From Paenarthrobacter sp. AR 02 (GTDB taxonomy: Bacteria > Actinomycetota > Actinomycetes > Actinomycetales > Micrococcaceae): a DNA stretch of 64,000 nt. Where the stretch lies: contig NZ_JAJUKH010000015.1 of assembly GCF_021538675.1 (NCBI RefSeq), positions 33,351 through 97,350 of the forward strand, read 5' to 3'. A model generated the notes under the pieces. The model had not been told where the DNA came from, ran no database searches, and saw only the letters and a program-made list of their open reading frames with translations. Position numbers and translations under genes: made by a program. This document shows, piece after piece, positions 1 to 7,902 of the stretch. Position 1 is the stretch's first letter; every line of letters begins with the position of its first letter.

Positions 1-406
1 AGAGAACCGCTACGCCACCGCCATCGATCCCACAGTCAATGTCCCCGAAGGGTGCGTGATCGGCGCAGGCAGCATCCTCCTGGCCCACGTCAGCATGACA
101 GCCTCCGTCACCATCGGCAACCATGTTGTCGCCATGCCAGGGGTCACGTTCACCCACGACGACATCATCGGCGACTTCGCGACCTTCGCTTCCGGGGTCT
201 CACTGGGGGGTAACGTCCGCGTCGGCCGCGCCGCCTACATAGGAATGAACGCCAGTGTCCGCGAGCGCCGGTCCATTGGCGCGAAAGCCACCATCGGCAT
301 GGGCGCGGCGGTCCTCAACGACGTACCCGATGACGAGACGTGGGCCGGTGTCCCGGCCCGGGTGATAAGGCGCGGCAACTCTCCGGCGCTGGAGGGGGCC
401 CAATGA
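1..406 (+). CDS. NeuD/PglD-like sugar O/N-acyltransferase, 5'-truncated by window edge
   Basis: The reading frame is open from base 2, so the N-terminus lies outside the window; about 134 residues remain. What is visible is a left-handed beta-helix made of imperfect hexapeptide repeats (IGAGSILLAHV, VTIGNHVVAMPGV, ATFASGVSLGGNV, AYIGMNASV), followed by the terminal turn GVPARVIRRG. This is the C-terminal half of NeuD/PglD-type acetyl-CoA-dependent acyltransferases, which modify sugars or nucleotide sugars. The stop overlaps the next start as ATGA, so it is co-translated with a polysaccharide operon. Inference: it O- or N-acetylates a glycan precursor. The exact substrate cannot be read, and the missing N-terminal Rossmann-like domain could not be checked. 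Confidence 0.8.
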   Translation, partial: ENRYATAIDPTVNVPEGCVIGAGSILLAHVSMTASVTIGNHVVAMPGVTFTHDDIIGDFATFASGVSLGGNVRVGRAAYIGMNASVRERRSIGAKATIGMGAAVLNDVPDDETWAGVPARVIRRGNSPALEGAQ

Positions 407-1476
407 GGGTGATGCGTCCAGTCCCGGCCTCGGCCCCGCCCACTGTGAGTGTGGTGGTTCCCTGCTACAACTACGGCCACTACCTGCCCCAGGCCGTGGG
501 GAGTGCACTGGCCCAGGAGGGCGTGGACGTCGAGGTCATTGTGGTGGACGATGCGTCTACGGACGGCAGTGCCGCGGTGGCCTGGCGGCTGGCTTCCTCG
601 GATCCTCGCATCAGCGTGGTGCATCACGCCACCAACCAAGGGCATATCGCCACCTACAACGACGGTCTTGCCCGGGCCGGGGGCCGCTATGTGACCCTGC
701 TCTCCGCAGACGACCTGCTCGCGCCGGGCGCCCTGGCCCGGGCAGCTGCCCTCATGGAGGCCAACCCGCGGGTGGGCATGGTGTACGGCTTGCCGAAGGA
801 CTTCACGGATCAGCCACCCGCCGTGGCCCAGCACGAACGCTGTACATGGACCGTGTGGGGTGGCCGGAGTTGGATCGCGTTGGCGTGCGCCCGTGGCAGG
901 AATTTCATCCTGTCACCAGAGGTAGTGATGCGGACGGAGGCTGTCCTTGGCATTGGGGCCTACAGTTCCACCCTGCCGCACTCCGGGGACCTGGAGTACT
1001 GGTTGCGGGCTGCTGCTTCCTGGGACGTGGGACGGATCAACGGACCCGTCCAGGCTTTCTACCGTGTTCACGGGGCGAACATGCACCAAACACAGTTCGC
1101 TGCCGCTGCGGTGGACCTTCAGCATCGGTTGGATGCTTTCCGTGTCCTGGAGGACCCCCGGTTTCCGTGCCCTACGGACAAGCGGTTCAGGCAGTTGGAG
1201 CGGGCGAAGCGGGCCTTGAGCAAGGAAGCTGTGCGGCTTGGTTCGAAGGAGACCGCCCGGGGCGGGTCAGTGGAAGCGGCCATTGAGCTGCGAAAGTTCA
1301 TTGAGCGCCTCCAGGATGTTCCAGGCAACGTCCACCGGGCCAACGTCCTCCAAGCCCGGATCTCCCGCCTCTCGCAGGGCAGGGGACCAGGCACAGGACG
1401 GGTCGCTGCACAATTCGTCCATACCCAGCTGGACAGGGCCCGTTGGCGTTTCTGGGCCATGACGGGCATCTCATGA
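403..1476 (+). CDS. GT2 family glycosyltransferase
   Basis: A 357-residue cytosolic glycosyltransferase. The N-terminal GT-A fold (about residues 13-220) starts with VSVVVPCYNYGHYLPQAV, followed by VEVIVVDDASTDGS and the nucleotide-sugar/metal motif LLSADDLL (a DxD equivalent). The C-terminal 130 residues are helical and basic. I chose the ATG at 403 because it overlaps the upstream stop as ATGA; the longer in-frame extension has no support. The gene also ends in an ATGA overlap with the flippase. GT2 enzymes transfer a sugar from a nucleotide donor to a lipid-linked acceptor; here the product is presumably the exopolysaccharide repeat unit. Donor and linkage cannot be inferred. Confidence 0.88.
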   Translation: MRVMRPVPASAPPTVSVVVPCYNYGHYLPQAVGSALAQEGVDVEVIVVDDASTDGSAAVAWRLASSDPRISVVHHATNQGHIATYNDGLARAGGRYVTLLSADDLLAPGALARAAALMEANPRVGMVYGLPKDFTDQPPAVAQHERCTWTVWGGRSWIALACARGRNFILSPEVVMRTEAVLGIGAYSSTLPHSGDLEYWLRAAASWDVGRINGPVQAFYRVHGANMHQTQFAAAAVDLQHRLDAFRVLEDPRFPCPTDKRFRQLERAKRALSKEAVRLGSKETARGGSVEAAIELRKFIERLQDVPGNVHRANVLQARISRLSQGRGPGTGRVAAQFVHTQLDRARWRFWAMTGIS

Positions 1477-2981
1477 CCACCGCCAGCGGGCAGGACCGCA
1501 CCCTGGGTCACCGGGCTGCGAGCGCGACGCTCTGGGGCGGGGTCAACATGGCCCTGGGCAGGGTCGTCCAGTTCGCCACCACCATCATCGTGGCCCGGCT
1601 GCTGGCACCTGAACACTTTGGGGCACTCGCAGTAGCCATCGTGGTACAGACGATCGCGACGAACATGGCTGAACTCGGCGCGACGGCGGCACTGGCCAGG
1701 GGAGAGGGCGATCCGGACAGGATCGCTCCAACGGTGTTCTCCATTGCCCTCCTGACCAGCGGGATCATGACGGCCGCTGCGGTCATCCTTGCCCCGGCCC
1801 TGGCAGCGGCCTTTGACGACCCCGCAGCGACACCGGTCATCCAGGTACTCTCGATCACCATCCTCCTGCAGGGCCTTGGTGCCGTGCCTTCGACCATGGT
1901 GTGGCGGGAGTTCCTGCAGAAGCCGCGTGTCGTCGTCGATCTTTGCAGCCTGGTGACAGTGCTGGTCCTGGTGGTTCCGATGGCGCTGGACGGCTGGGGT
2001 GCCATGGCGCTCGCCTGGTCCAGGGTGGGCGGTCAACTGGTTGCGATGGCCGGGTACTGGATCATTACGCCGAAAAGGTATGGACCGGGTTTCGACCGCC
2101 AGGTGGCTGCCGGGATTTTGACCTTGGGAATGCCGCTCGCGATGGCCAACCTGGTGGTGTTTGTCACCCTGAATGTTGACTATTTGCTGGTGGGGCGGAT
2201 GTTGGATCCGACGGCGTTGGGCCTGTACCTGCTCGCGTTCAACCTGGCAGGGCTGCCAAGTTCGGTGATCACTGCCGTGATCCGGGCTACAGCGGTTCCA
2301 ACTTTCGGCAGGCTTTTCGCTGAAGGCACCTTGGGCCCGCTTGCAGCGAAGTTTGTGAGCGGGGTGTCCTATTGCGCCTTTCCGATCTCGGCCATGGTCG
2401 TAGCGCTGGCACACCCGTTGATCGTGACCGCCTACGGTGGGCCGTGGGCGCCGGCGAGCGTCGCACTGGCAACACTGGGGGTCTTCGGTGCCACGAGGAT
2501 CCTGGTGGAACTCTTCGCTGACCTGAGCGTCGGGGCAGGCCGGACCGGTTGGCTGTTCTGGGTGCAGGTCGCCTGGCTCCTCACCCTCACGCCTGCGCTC
2601 TTCTTCGGCATCGCGTGGTGGGGGATAGCGGGTGCGGGGGTAGCCCACGCGACAGTGGCCTGCCTGGTGGTCATTCCGCTCTACGTAAAGTCCCTGACGA
2701 CGGTACTGCACGTTTCAGCGTGGCAGCTCCTGCGCGGCAGTACCGTTCCGCTGCTGGGCGCAACGGTGGCCGGGCTCGCCGCATGGCTGGCCACCCGGGG
2801 GATGGAAAACCCGGCAGCAGCGCTCGCCGTCGGGACCGTTCTCGGTACGGCACTGTATGCCCTCCTGACTTTCCGCCAAGGCAAACTCCTGTTCGCCGAC
2901 ATTCGAGCATTACTGAGGCCCAGGGCCGCCGCCTACGATCCGGCCGGCTCCGCCCCTCCCGGAGAGGCGGCAAGACCATGA
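1473..2981 (+). CDS. Polysaccharide flippase (Wzx-like, MOP/PST superfamily)
   Basis: A 502-residue polytopic membrane protein with about 12-14 hydrophobic segments. The N-terminus contains ATLWGGVNMALGRVVQFATT, typical of the RfbX/Wzx oligosaccharide flippases. Family members move undecaprenyl-linked repeat units to the outer leaflet of the membrane. The ATG at 1473 overlaps the preceding glycosyltransferase stop (ATGA), and the gene's own stop overlaps the next start, so expression is coupled. A short basic tail with small residues follows the last membrane segment. The position between two glycosyltransferases and before the polymerase-like protein supports a Wzx/Wzy-dependent pathway. Confidence 0.88.
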   Translation: MTTASGQDRTLGHRAASATLWGGVNMALGRVVQFATTIIVARLLAPEHFGALAVAIVVQTIATNMAELGATAALARGEGDPDRIAPTVFSIALLTSGIMTAAAVILAPALAAAFDDPAATPVIQVLSITILLQGLGAVPSTMVWREFLQKPRVVVDLCSLVTVLVLVVPMALDGWGAMALAWSRVGGQLVAMAGYWIITPKRYGPGFDRQVAAGILTLGMPLAMANLVVFVTLNVDYLLVGRMLDPTALGLYLLAFNLAGLPSSVITAVIRATAVPTFGRLFAEGTLGPLAAKFVSGVSYCAFPISAMVVALAHPLIVTAYGGPWAPASVALATLGVFGATRILVELFADLSVGAGRTGWLFWVQVAWLLTLTPALFFGIAWWGIAGAGVAHATVACLVVIPLYVKSLTTVLHVSAWQLLRGSTVPLLGATVAGLAAWLATRGMENPAAALAVGTVLGTALYALLTFRQGKLLFADIRALLRPRAAAYDPAGSAPPGEAARP

Positions 2982-4249
2982 CAACACGGCTCCCGGCAAC
3001 AACCCGGCTTGCTGCCGACCGTCTGCGCAGGGACGGCTGGCGGGCACTGGCCAGAACAGTGGCCGCGAAAGCAGCAACCATCGCCACCGACAGGTGGAAC
3101 CTCGCCGAACCGACCCTTCCCTTGCGGGAAGAGGACATCATGGACTCCCGTTCCAGCGTCCGGACTTCCCCTGAACCGAAGATGGCTGGCTCCCTCAACG
3201 TCGGCTGGATTTGTACGCCTCCGGCACCGGGCTCAGGGGGGCACACCACGTTCTTCCGAATGGTCGAGGAGATGGAACAACGCGGCCACCATTGCACCCT
3301 GTTCCTCTACGACACCAATGATGACGAGGTACGCCGTCACGAAGACACCATCCACAGCCACTGGCCGGCGCTGCGTGCCGGGGTTCGCAGCGCCACACAA
3401 GGGATGGAAGGGGTGGACGCCATGGTAGCCAGCTCATGGCCCACGGCACATGTTGCTGCGGGCAGGGCCCCGGCCGGCGTCCACCTCTTCTATTTCATCC
3501 AGGACTACGAGCCTTACTTCTACCCCCGCGGGTTCCTCTACGCCCTGGCCGAAGACAGCTACCGGCTGGGACTGACCACAGTCGCCCTCGGCCCGATGAT
3601 CTCCGAGGTGATGCGCAACGAACTTGGCCAACCTGCCCAGGCCGTCATTCCTTATGGCACCGACACCGCAACGTACCGGCGGCTCAGTCCAGCCCCAGCC
3701 GCCAACCGCACGGGCGTTGTGTACTACGCCAAGAAAAAGGTGGACAGGCGCGGCTACCTCCTGGCCAAACTCACGTTGGAACGGTTCCACTCCCTCCGAC
3801 CCGAACAGGAAATCCACGTTTACGGGGACACTGTCACGGGTTGGCCGATACCTGTGACCAACCACGGCAACCTCAGCCCCGCCGACTTGAACGTCCTGTA
3901 CAACCAAACAATCGCCGGCCTGGCTGTTTCGTTCACCAACGTCTCCCTGGTTCCCGGCGAATTGCTCTCGGCAGGATGCGTTCCGGTGCTCAACGAAGCG
4001 GCCTTCGCGTCGGGGCTGCTCACCGACCCTGACGCCGTCTGGGCCCCGGCAACACCCGCTGGCCTGGCCATGGCGCTCGCAGATGTGGTCGCCACTCCGG
4101 GCGTGGAGGCACGCGCGGCAGCCATCGCGGGCAGGAAACGGCTGGACTGGTCCGACTCCCGCCAGGCGTTCGCGCAGCTGATCGAATCGTGGTGCGCGGG
4201 CCAACCCTTGGACGTTCCGGGCAGCTCTTTGCGGGGAGCCAGGCCATGA
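2978..4249 (+). CDS. WsaF-like glycosyltransferase (GT4-type, probable rhamnosyltransferase)
   Basis: A 423-residue protein starting at the ATG that overlaps the flippase stop. The first 60 residues are basic and low in conservation. The catalytic region begins at LNVGWICTPPAPGSGGHTTF and contains FYFIQDYEPYFYPRG, the hallmark of the WsaF N-terminal domain in the rhamnan rhamnosyltransferase of S-layer glycan synthesis. The C-terminal GT-B half carries VVYYAKKKVDRRG and SLVPGELLSAGCVPVLNE, the usual nucleotide-sugar site. With rmlABCD in the same locus, the donor is plausibly dTDP-L-rhamnose (inference). It is coupled by ATGA overlaps on both sides. Confidence 0.8.
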   Translation: MTTRLPATTRLAADRLRRDGWRALARTVAAKAATIATDRWNLAEPTLPLREEDIMDSRSSVRTSPEPKMAGSLNVGWICTPPAPGSGGHTTFFRMVEEMEQRGHHCTLFLYDTNDDEVRRHEDTIHSHWPALRAGVRSATQGMEGVDAMVASSWPTAHVAAGRAPAGVHLFYFIQDYEPYFYPRGFLYALAEDSYRLGLTTVALGPMISEVMRNELGQPAQAVIPYGTDTATYRRLSPAPAANRTGVVYYAKKKVDRRGYLLAKLTLERFHSLRPEQEIHVYGDTVTGWPIPVTNHGNLSPADLNVLYNQTIAGLAVSFTNVSLVPGELLSAGCVPVLNEAAFASGLLTDPDAVWAPATPAGLAMALADVVATPGVEARAAAIAGRKRLDWSDSRQAFAQLIESWCAGQPLDVPGSSLRGARP

Positions 4250-5706
4250 AGTCCCTTCGGAGGACCCTCATCTTCCCGGCCCCACGCGAGGTGCAGCCCA
4301 GCGAGCTGTCGGAGTTCACCGGCAAGGGTGGCCACGTGGGACTATTGCTGAAATTCGCAGTTTTCGGCATCTTTTTCTTCCCGTCCAACATGGTCATCAA
4401 GCCCATCGGTGCTGCGGGCACGGTTCCGATCATCCTGGCTGTCCTGCTACTGGCGGTCTGGCTGTCGTCGGCGCTTTTTGGACTGCACAATCCGCTGAAG
4501 TCCAGTAATCCAGGTCGTCTGGGCCTGGGACTGCTGTGGGTGGGTTCATGCGCCTCCTACGCAGCTTTGTTTTCGGGCTTTACGGGTAACACCAACGTGT
4601 CGGCGCAGGCCGCGGCCGATCGCTGGCTGATCCTGATTCTTGCCTGCGGCGGAATAGCCCTGGTGACCAGCGAGGCTGTGCGCACCCTCGACAACGCCAT
4701 GTCACTGGTGCGGGCCATCCTTGCCGGCGCGTTCTTCTGCTGCATCGTCGCATTGATCCAGTTCCTCTTCCGCGTCAACCCCATGGTGTGGATCCAGGAA
4801 GCCATGGTGGGGTTCACGGACAACGGCGGCAACACGGCCTTCCAGGTGCGCGGATTCATGACACGCGTTGCCGGCAGCACCTTCCACTCGATTGAGCTGG
4901 CAGTCGTCTGCGCCATGTTGCTGCCATTATCCATCTGGCGCGGGCTCTATGACCGCTCGGGATACAAATGGTTCCACTGGACGGGGACAGCCCTGCTGGT
5001 CGTCGCCATCGCATCCACCGTGTCACGGTCCGGTGTTCTCGGATTGTTCCTCGGGCTTGCAGTCTTTATCCCCTTCATGCCCCGGGTGGCCCGCCGATGG
5101 GCGGTGATAGCCGCACCAGCAGCCATGGCTGCACTGTTTGTCGCCATCCCCGGACTCGTTGGCACTTTGACGTCATCCTTCACCGCCGGGAACAGTGACC
5201 CGTCCCTGACCACGCGGACAAACAACTATCCCCGCGTCGCGGAGATGTTCGGCGAGCTCCCATACCTGGGGCTTGGACCCGGGAACTATATGCCCGACAA
5301 CGCGCTTTACATCCTGGACAACCAGTACCTCAACTCCCTGGTCACCCTGGGCCTGGTGGGCTTCGTCGGTACGTTGGCGTACCTGGCCTTGCCGGCCATT
5401 TCATCGTTCATCGCGGCGCGGGCATCCCGGATCGCTCCGCTCCGCTGCCTTGCCGGGGCGGTAGCTGCGGGCGGGGCGGTGGCTGCAGGCTGCTCACTGA
5501 CGTTCGACTCCATGGCGTTTCCCGTTTTCGCACTGTCCTACCCCCTCATCGTCGGGCTCGGAGGAGGGACCTGGGTCATGATCCGCCGCGAAATCGAGCT
5601 TCGGAACAACAAAGCACCGGATCACCACAACAGCGGGCCGCCCTCGCAGGGACCTCCAAGCCAACCGTCAACACCGAATGCAAAGGCAGACACATGGACC
5701 CGGTAG
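4246..5706 (+). CDS. O-antigen ligase/polymerase (Wzy-like) membrane protein
   Basis: A 486-residue integral membrane protein with around 11 hydrophobic segments and the large extracytoplasmic loop typical of the Wzy_C/O-antigen ligase family. The loop region includes LTTRTNNYPRVAEMFGELPY and GLGPGNYMPDN, which resemble the conserved arginine- and glycine-rich loop of these enzymes. The ATG at 4246 overlaps the upstream stop as ATGA. The C-terminal tail is proline- and serine-rich and cytosolic. Family members polymerise lipid-linked repeat units or ligate them to an acceptor. Its place after Wzx and before a Wzz-like gene suggests polymerisation. Ligase versus polymerase cannot be resolved from sequence alone. 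Confidence 0.82.
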   Translation: MKSLRRTLIFPAPREVQPSELSEFTGKGGHVGLLLKFAVFGIFFFPSNMVIKPIGAAGTVPIILAVLLLAVWLSSALFGLHNPLKSSNPGRLGLGLLWVGSCASYAALFSGFTGNTNVSAQAAADRWLILILACGGIALVTSEAVRTLDNAMSLVRAILAGAFFCCIVALIQFLFRVNPMVWIQEAMVGFTDNGGNTAFQVRGFMTRVAGSTFHSIELAVVCAMLLPLSIWRGLYDRSGYKWFHWTGTALLVVAIASTVSRSGVLGLFLGLAVFIPFMPRVARRWAVIAAPAAMAALFVAIPGLVGTLTSSFTAGNSDPSLTTRTNNYPRVAEMFGELPYLGLGPGNYMPDNALYILDNQYLNSLVTLGLVGFVGTLAYLALPAISSFIAARASRIAPLRCLAGAVAAGGAVAAGCSLTFDSMAFPVFALSYPLIVGLGGGTWVMIRREIELRNNKAPDHHNSGPPSQGPPSQPSTPNAKADTWTR

Positions 5707-6548
5707 CAGTCATCAGAACGTTATGGCACCACAAACTCATCGTGCTGCCGGTCCTGCTGGTCACGGCCCTAGCAGCAATCTATGTCTACACCTTGGCCCC
5801 ACGGTCCTACGAGGCCAAGGCGACCTACGCGATCGTCAACCCCAAGATCCCCACAGCAGCAGAACTGGAGAAGAACCCTCAGCTCAGCAACCTCAACTCG
5901 GACAACCCCTACCTCCGATCGGCGGACTCTTCCCTGATCGCGCAGGTGGTAGGCACCCGCTTGAGTGACGACGCCACCGGCGACGCGCTGCTCCGGGACG
6001 GACTCAGCACCGATTTCACGGTGCAGCGACCACCGGCATCTTTCCTGATCGAGATTTCGGCAGTCTCGAGCAGCAAGGACAAAGCAGTCGCCACGGTCAA
6101 GGCGCTCGGAGCGCGGCTGGAGTCCGACCTTTTGGCGATCCAGACTGTCAACGGCGCCGACGCACGGTACCTGTACACATCCCTGATGATCGCCGCACCG
6201 GACAACGCCACTGAACAGTTCTCCAGCCGGCTGAGGTCACTCATCGTCGTCCTGGTTGCCGGGGTGGTCCTCACCTTCGGTGCCGTGTCCATTGCCCGGG
6301 GCTTGGAATCATCCCGGTCACGGATCCTCTCAGCCGCCCCAGACGGGGATCGGCGGAAGAGAGCACGCCGCCGGCATGAGAAAGACCACGATGACCTGCC
6401 GGTGGGCGGAAAGCTTGACGAACTGACCATCGAGGACGTGCTGAATCCCGCCGAGGCTGATCAGTTCTTCGCCGCCAACGCACCCTTGGCCAAGACCTTG
6501 AAAACCAGCAGCAACGGGAAAACGCCCGTCAAGGAAACGTCGGCCTGA
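5694..6548 (+). CDS. Wzz-like chain-length/polysaccharide transport protein
   Basis: A 284-residue protein with two membrane helices (about residues 17-37 and 181-203) enclosing an extracytoplasmic domain, the topology of Wzz/BY-kinase adaptor proteins. The first helix is preceded by MDPVAVIRTLWHHK and followed by PRSYEAKATYAIVNPK, as in co-polymerases. There is no kinase domain. The cytosolic tail is highly charged, with RRKRARRRHEKDHDD. The start overlaps the previous gene by 13 bases. It probably sets glycan chain length or couples export to polymerisation. The basic tail might interact with a partner kinase that is not in this window. Confidence 0.75.
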   Translation: MDPVAVIRTLWHHKLIVLPVLLVTALAAIYVYTLAPRSYEAKATYAIVNPKIPTAAELEKNPQLSNLNSDNPYLRSADSSLIAQVVGTRLSDDATGDALLRDGLSTDFTVQRPPASFLIEISAVSSSKDKAVATVKALGARLESDLLAIQTVNGADARYLYTSLMIAAPDNATEQFSSRLRSLIVVLVAGVVLTFGAVSIARGLESSRSRILSAAPDGDRRKRARRRHEKDHDDLPVGGKLDELTIEDVLNPAEADQFFAANAPLAKTLKTSSNGKTPVKETSA

Positions 6549-6558
6549 AAGGTAGTCC

Positions 6559-7902
6559 GTGAAACGAAGGACAATAGGCGTCCTGGCAGGCACTGCTTTG
6601 GCCGGCGTCGCCGTTGCCGTGGCGGCCGCCAGCGGAGTCCCTCCCTTCACCGGCCCTCCTGCACCGGCCAGCAGCCAGCCCGGGACCACAGCGACCCCGC
6701 CACCGTCCTATGAGGGCGTCGTGCTGCGACCCGTCGACGGGGGCGCGGACTACTACGGACGATTCAGGAACGGGCTCCCCGCCGATCCCGCCTATTTCCC
6801 TCTTGCCGTCTGGTTCGAGAGTGTCCTGGACAAGGGCAACATCGCCCTGGACACCCAAGCCGGCCTCAATACCTATGTCGAGCTGACCGCCAACTCCGAC
6901 CTCCAACTGGTGCGGGCCTCGAACATGTACGCCATCCCCACCTTCGACTCTGCCTATGCCTCCGGTTTCGCGCTCAGTGATGAAGTGGACATGTGGGCTG
7001 GACCGGGCAGCACTCCCTGGACCGGAAAGTACCCCGGGGAGGGGCCACTCTGCATTCCCGAGGAGAGCAAGTGCGGGTACACGGTACAGAAAGAACGCCG
7101 CGCCGTTGCCCCGACAGGTGCCATGCTCTACGCCAACTACGGCAAGGGCGTGGCCTTCTGGCTCTCAGATGAAGAATCCGTCGAGTTCTTCAAAGGCGTC
7201 CAGGACGTCGTCTCAGCCGACACATACTGGTTTACCGACCCCAGCATCTGCGCCAAAGGCGAAGGAGGCGCCATCGTGGGCTACACACGGGACCTCACCC
7301 CTGGCGAATGCCGGCTCGCAGCCAACTACGGCTGGACCATAGACCGGATCCGAAAGCTGCAACCGGCCGGAAAGGCCACCCCCATCTGGGCCTTCGTGGA
7401 AGCCGGGCATCCCTTCAAGGATTCGCCCAACGCCACAACCATCACCGCCCCCCAGATCCGCGCTGCCGTATGGAGCAGCCTGATCCATGGTGCAAGGGGA
7501 GTGATCTACTTCAACCACAACTTCGGGGGCGACTGCATTTCCCAGCACGTCCTGCGGGACTGCGGCACCCAAGTCCGACCAACAGTGACGGCACTGAACC
7601 AACAGATCACTAAGCTCGCGCCCGTCCTCAACGCACCCTTCCTGGACGGTGCCACCACAGCAACCGGCCCGGTGGACCTCAGCACCAAAATGTACGACCA
7701 TACGGCCTACATCTTCGCCGGTGCCACCAAGCCAGCCGGCGGTCAGGCGACCTTCACCCTCAAGTGCGGCGGCAGCTCCGCCGTCGTGATCGACGAAAAC
7801 CGGACCATTCCCATCCTCGACGGCCACTTAACCGATACCTTCCAGGACGGCAACGCCGTCCACCTGTACCGCATCGAAGGAGGCGGGAACTGCGGCTTCT
7901 GA
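6559..7902 (+). CDS. Secreted glycosidase-like (TIM-barrel type) protein of the EPS locus
   Basis: A 447-residue exported protein with a GTG start. It has an N-terminal signal segment (KRRTIGVLAGTALAGVAVAV), then a Pro/Ser/Thr-rich linker (about residues 33-52). The body reads like a (beta/alpha)8 glycoside hydrolase: PLAVWFESVLD, GFALSDEVDMW with acidic residues, PIWAFVEAGHPF and RAAVWSSLIHGARGVIYFNH, followed by a C-terminal beta domain. It contains several cysteines, probably disulphide-bonded. I cannot assign a family, and the catalytic acids (candidate Asp-Glu in SDEVDMW and Glu in FVEAGH) are inference. It is the last gene of the rightward operon and ends directly against the opposite-strand gene with no gap. 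A role in trimming or releasing the polymer is plausible. Confidence 0.6.
   Translation: MKRRTIGVLAGTALAGVAVAVAAASGVPPFTGPPAPASSQPGTTATPPPSYEGVVLRPVDGGADYYGRFRNGLPADPAYFPLAVWFESVLDKGNIALDTQAGLNTYVELTANSDLQLVRASNMYAIPTFDSAYASGFALSDEVDMWAGPGSTPWTGKYPGEGPLCIPEESKCGYTVQKERRAVAPTGAMLYANYGKGVAFWLSDEESVEFFKGVQDVVSADTYWFTDPSICAKGEGGAIVGYTRDLTPGECRLAANYGWTIDRIRKLQPAGKATPIWAFVEAGHPFKDSPNATTITAPQIRAAVWSSLIHGARGVIYFNHNFGGDCISQHVLRDCGTQVRPTVTALNQQITKLAPVLNAPFLDGATTATGPVDLSTKMYDHTAYIFAGATKPAGGQATFTLKCGGSSAVVIDENRTIPILDGHLTDTFQDGNAVHLYRIEGGGNCGF

Noticed and set aside
1119..2711. A 530-codon open frame on the minus strand opposite the flippase
   Set aside because: Low-complexity Arg/His/Gln-rich translation with no domain; it is the antisense of a clear membrane protein gene, a usual artefact in GC-rich DNA.
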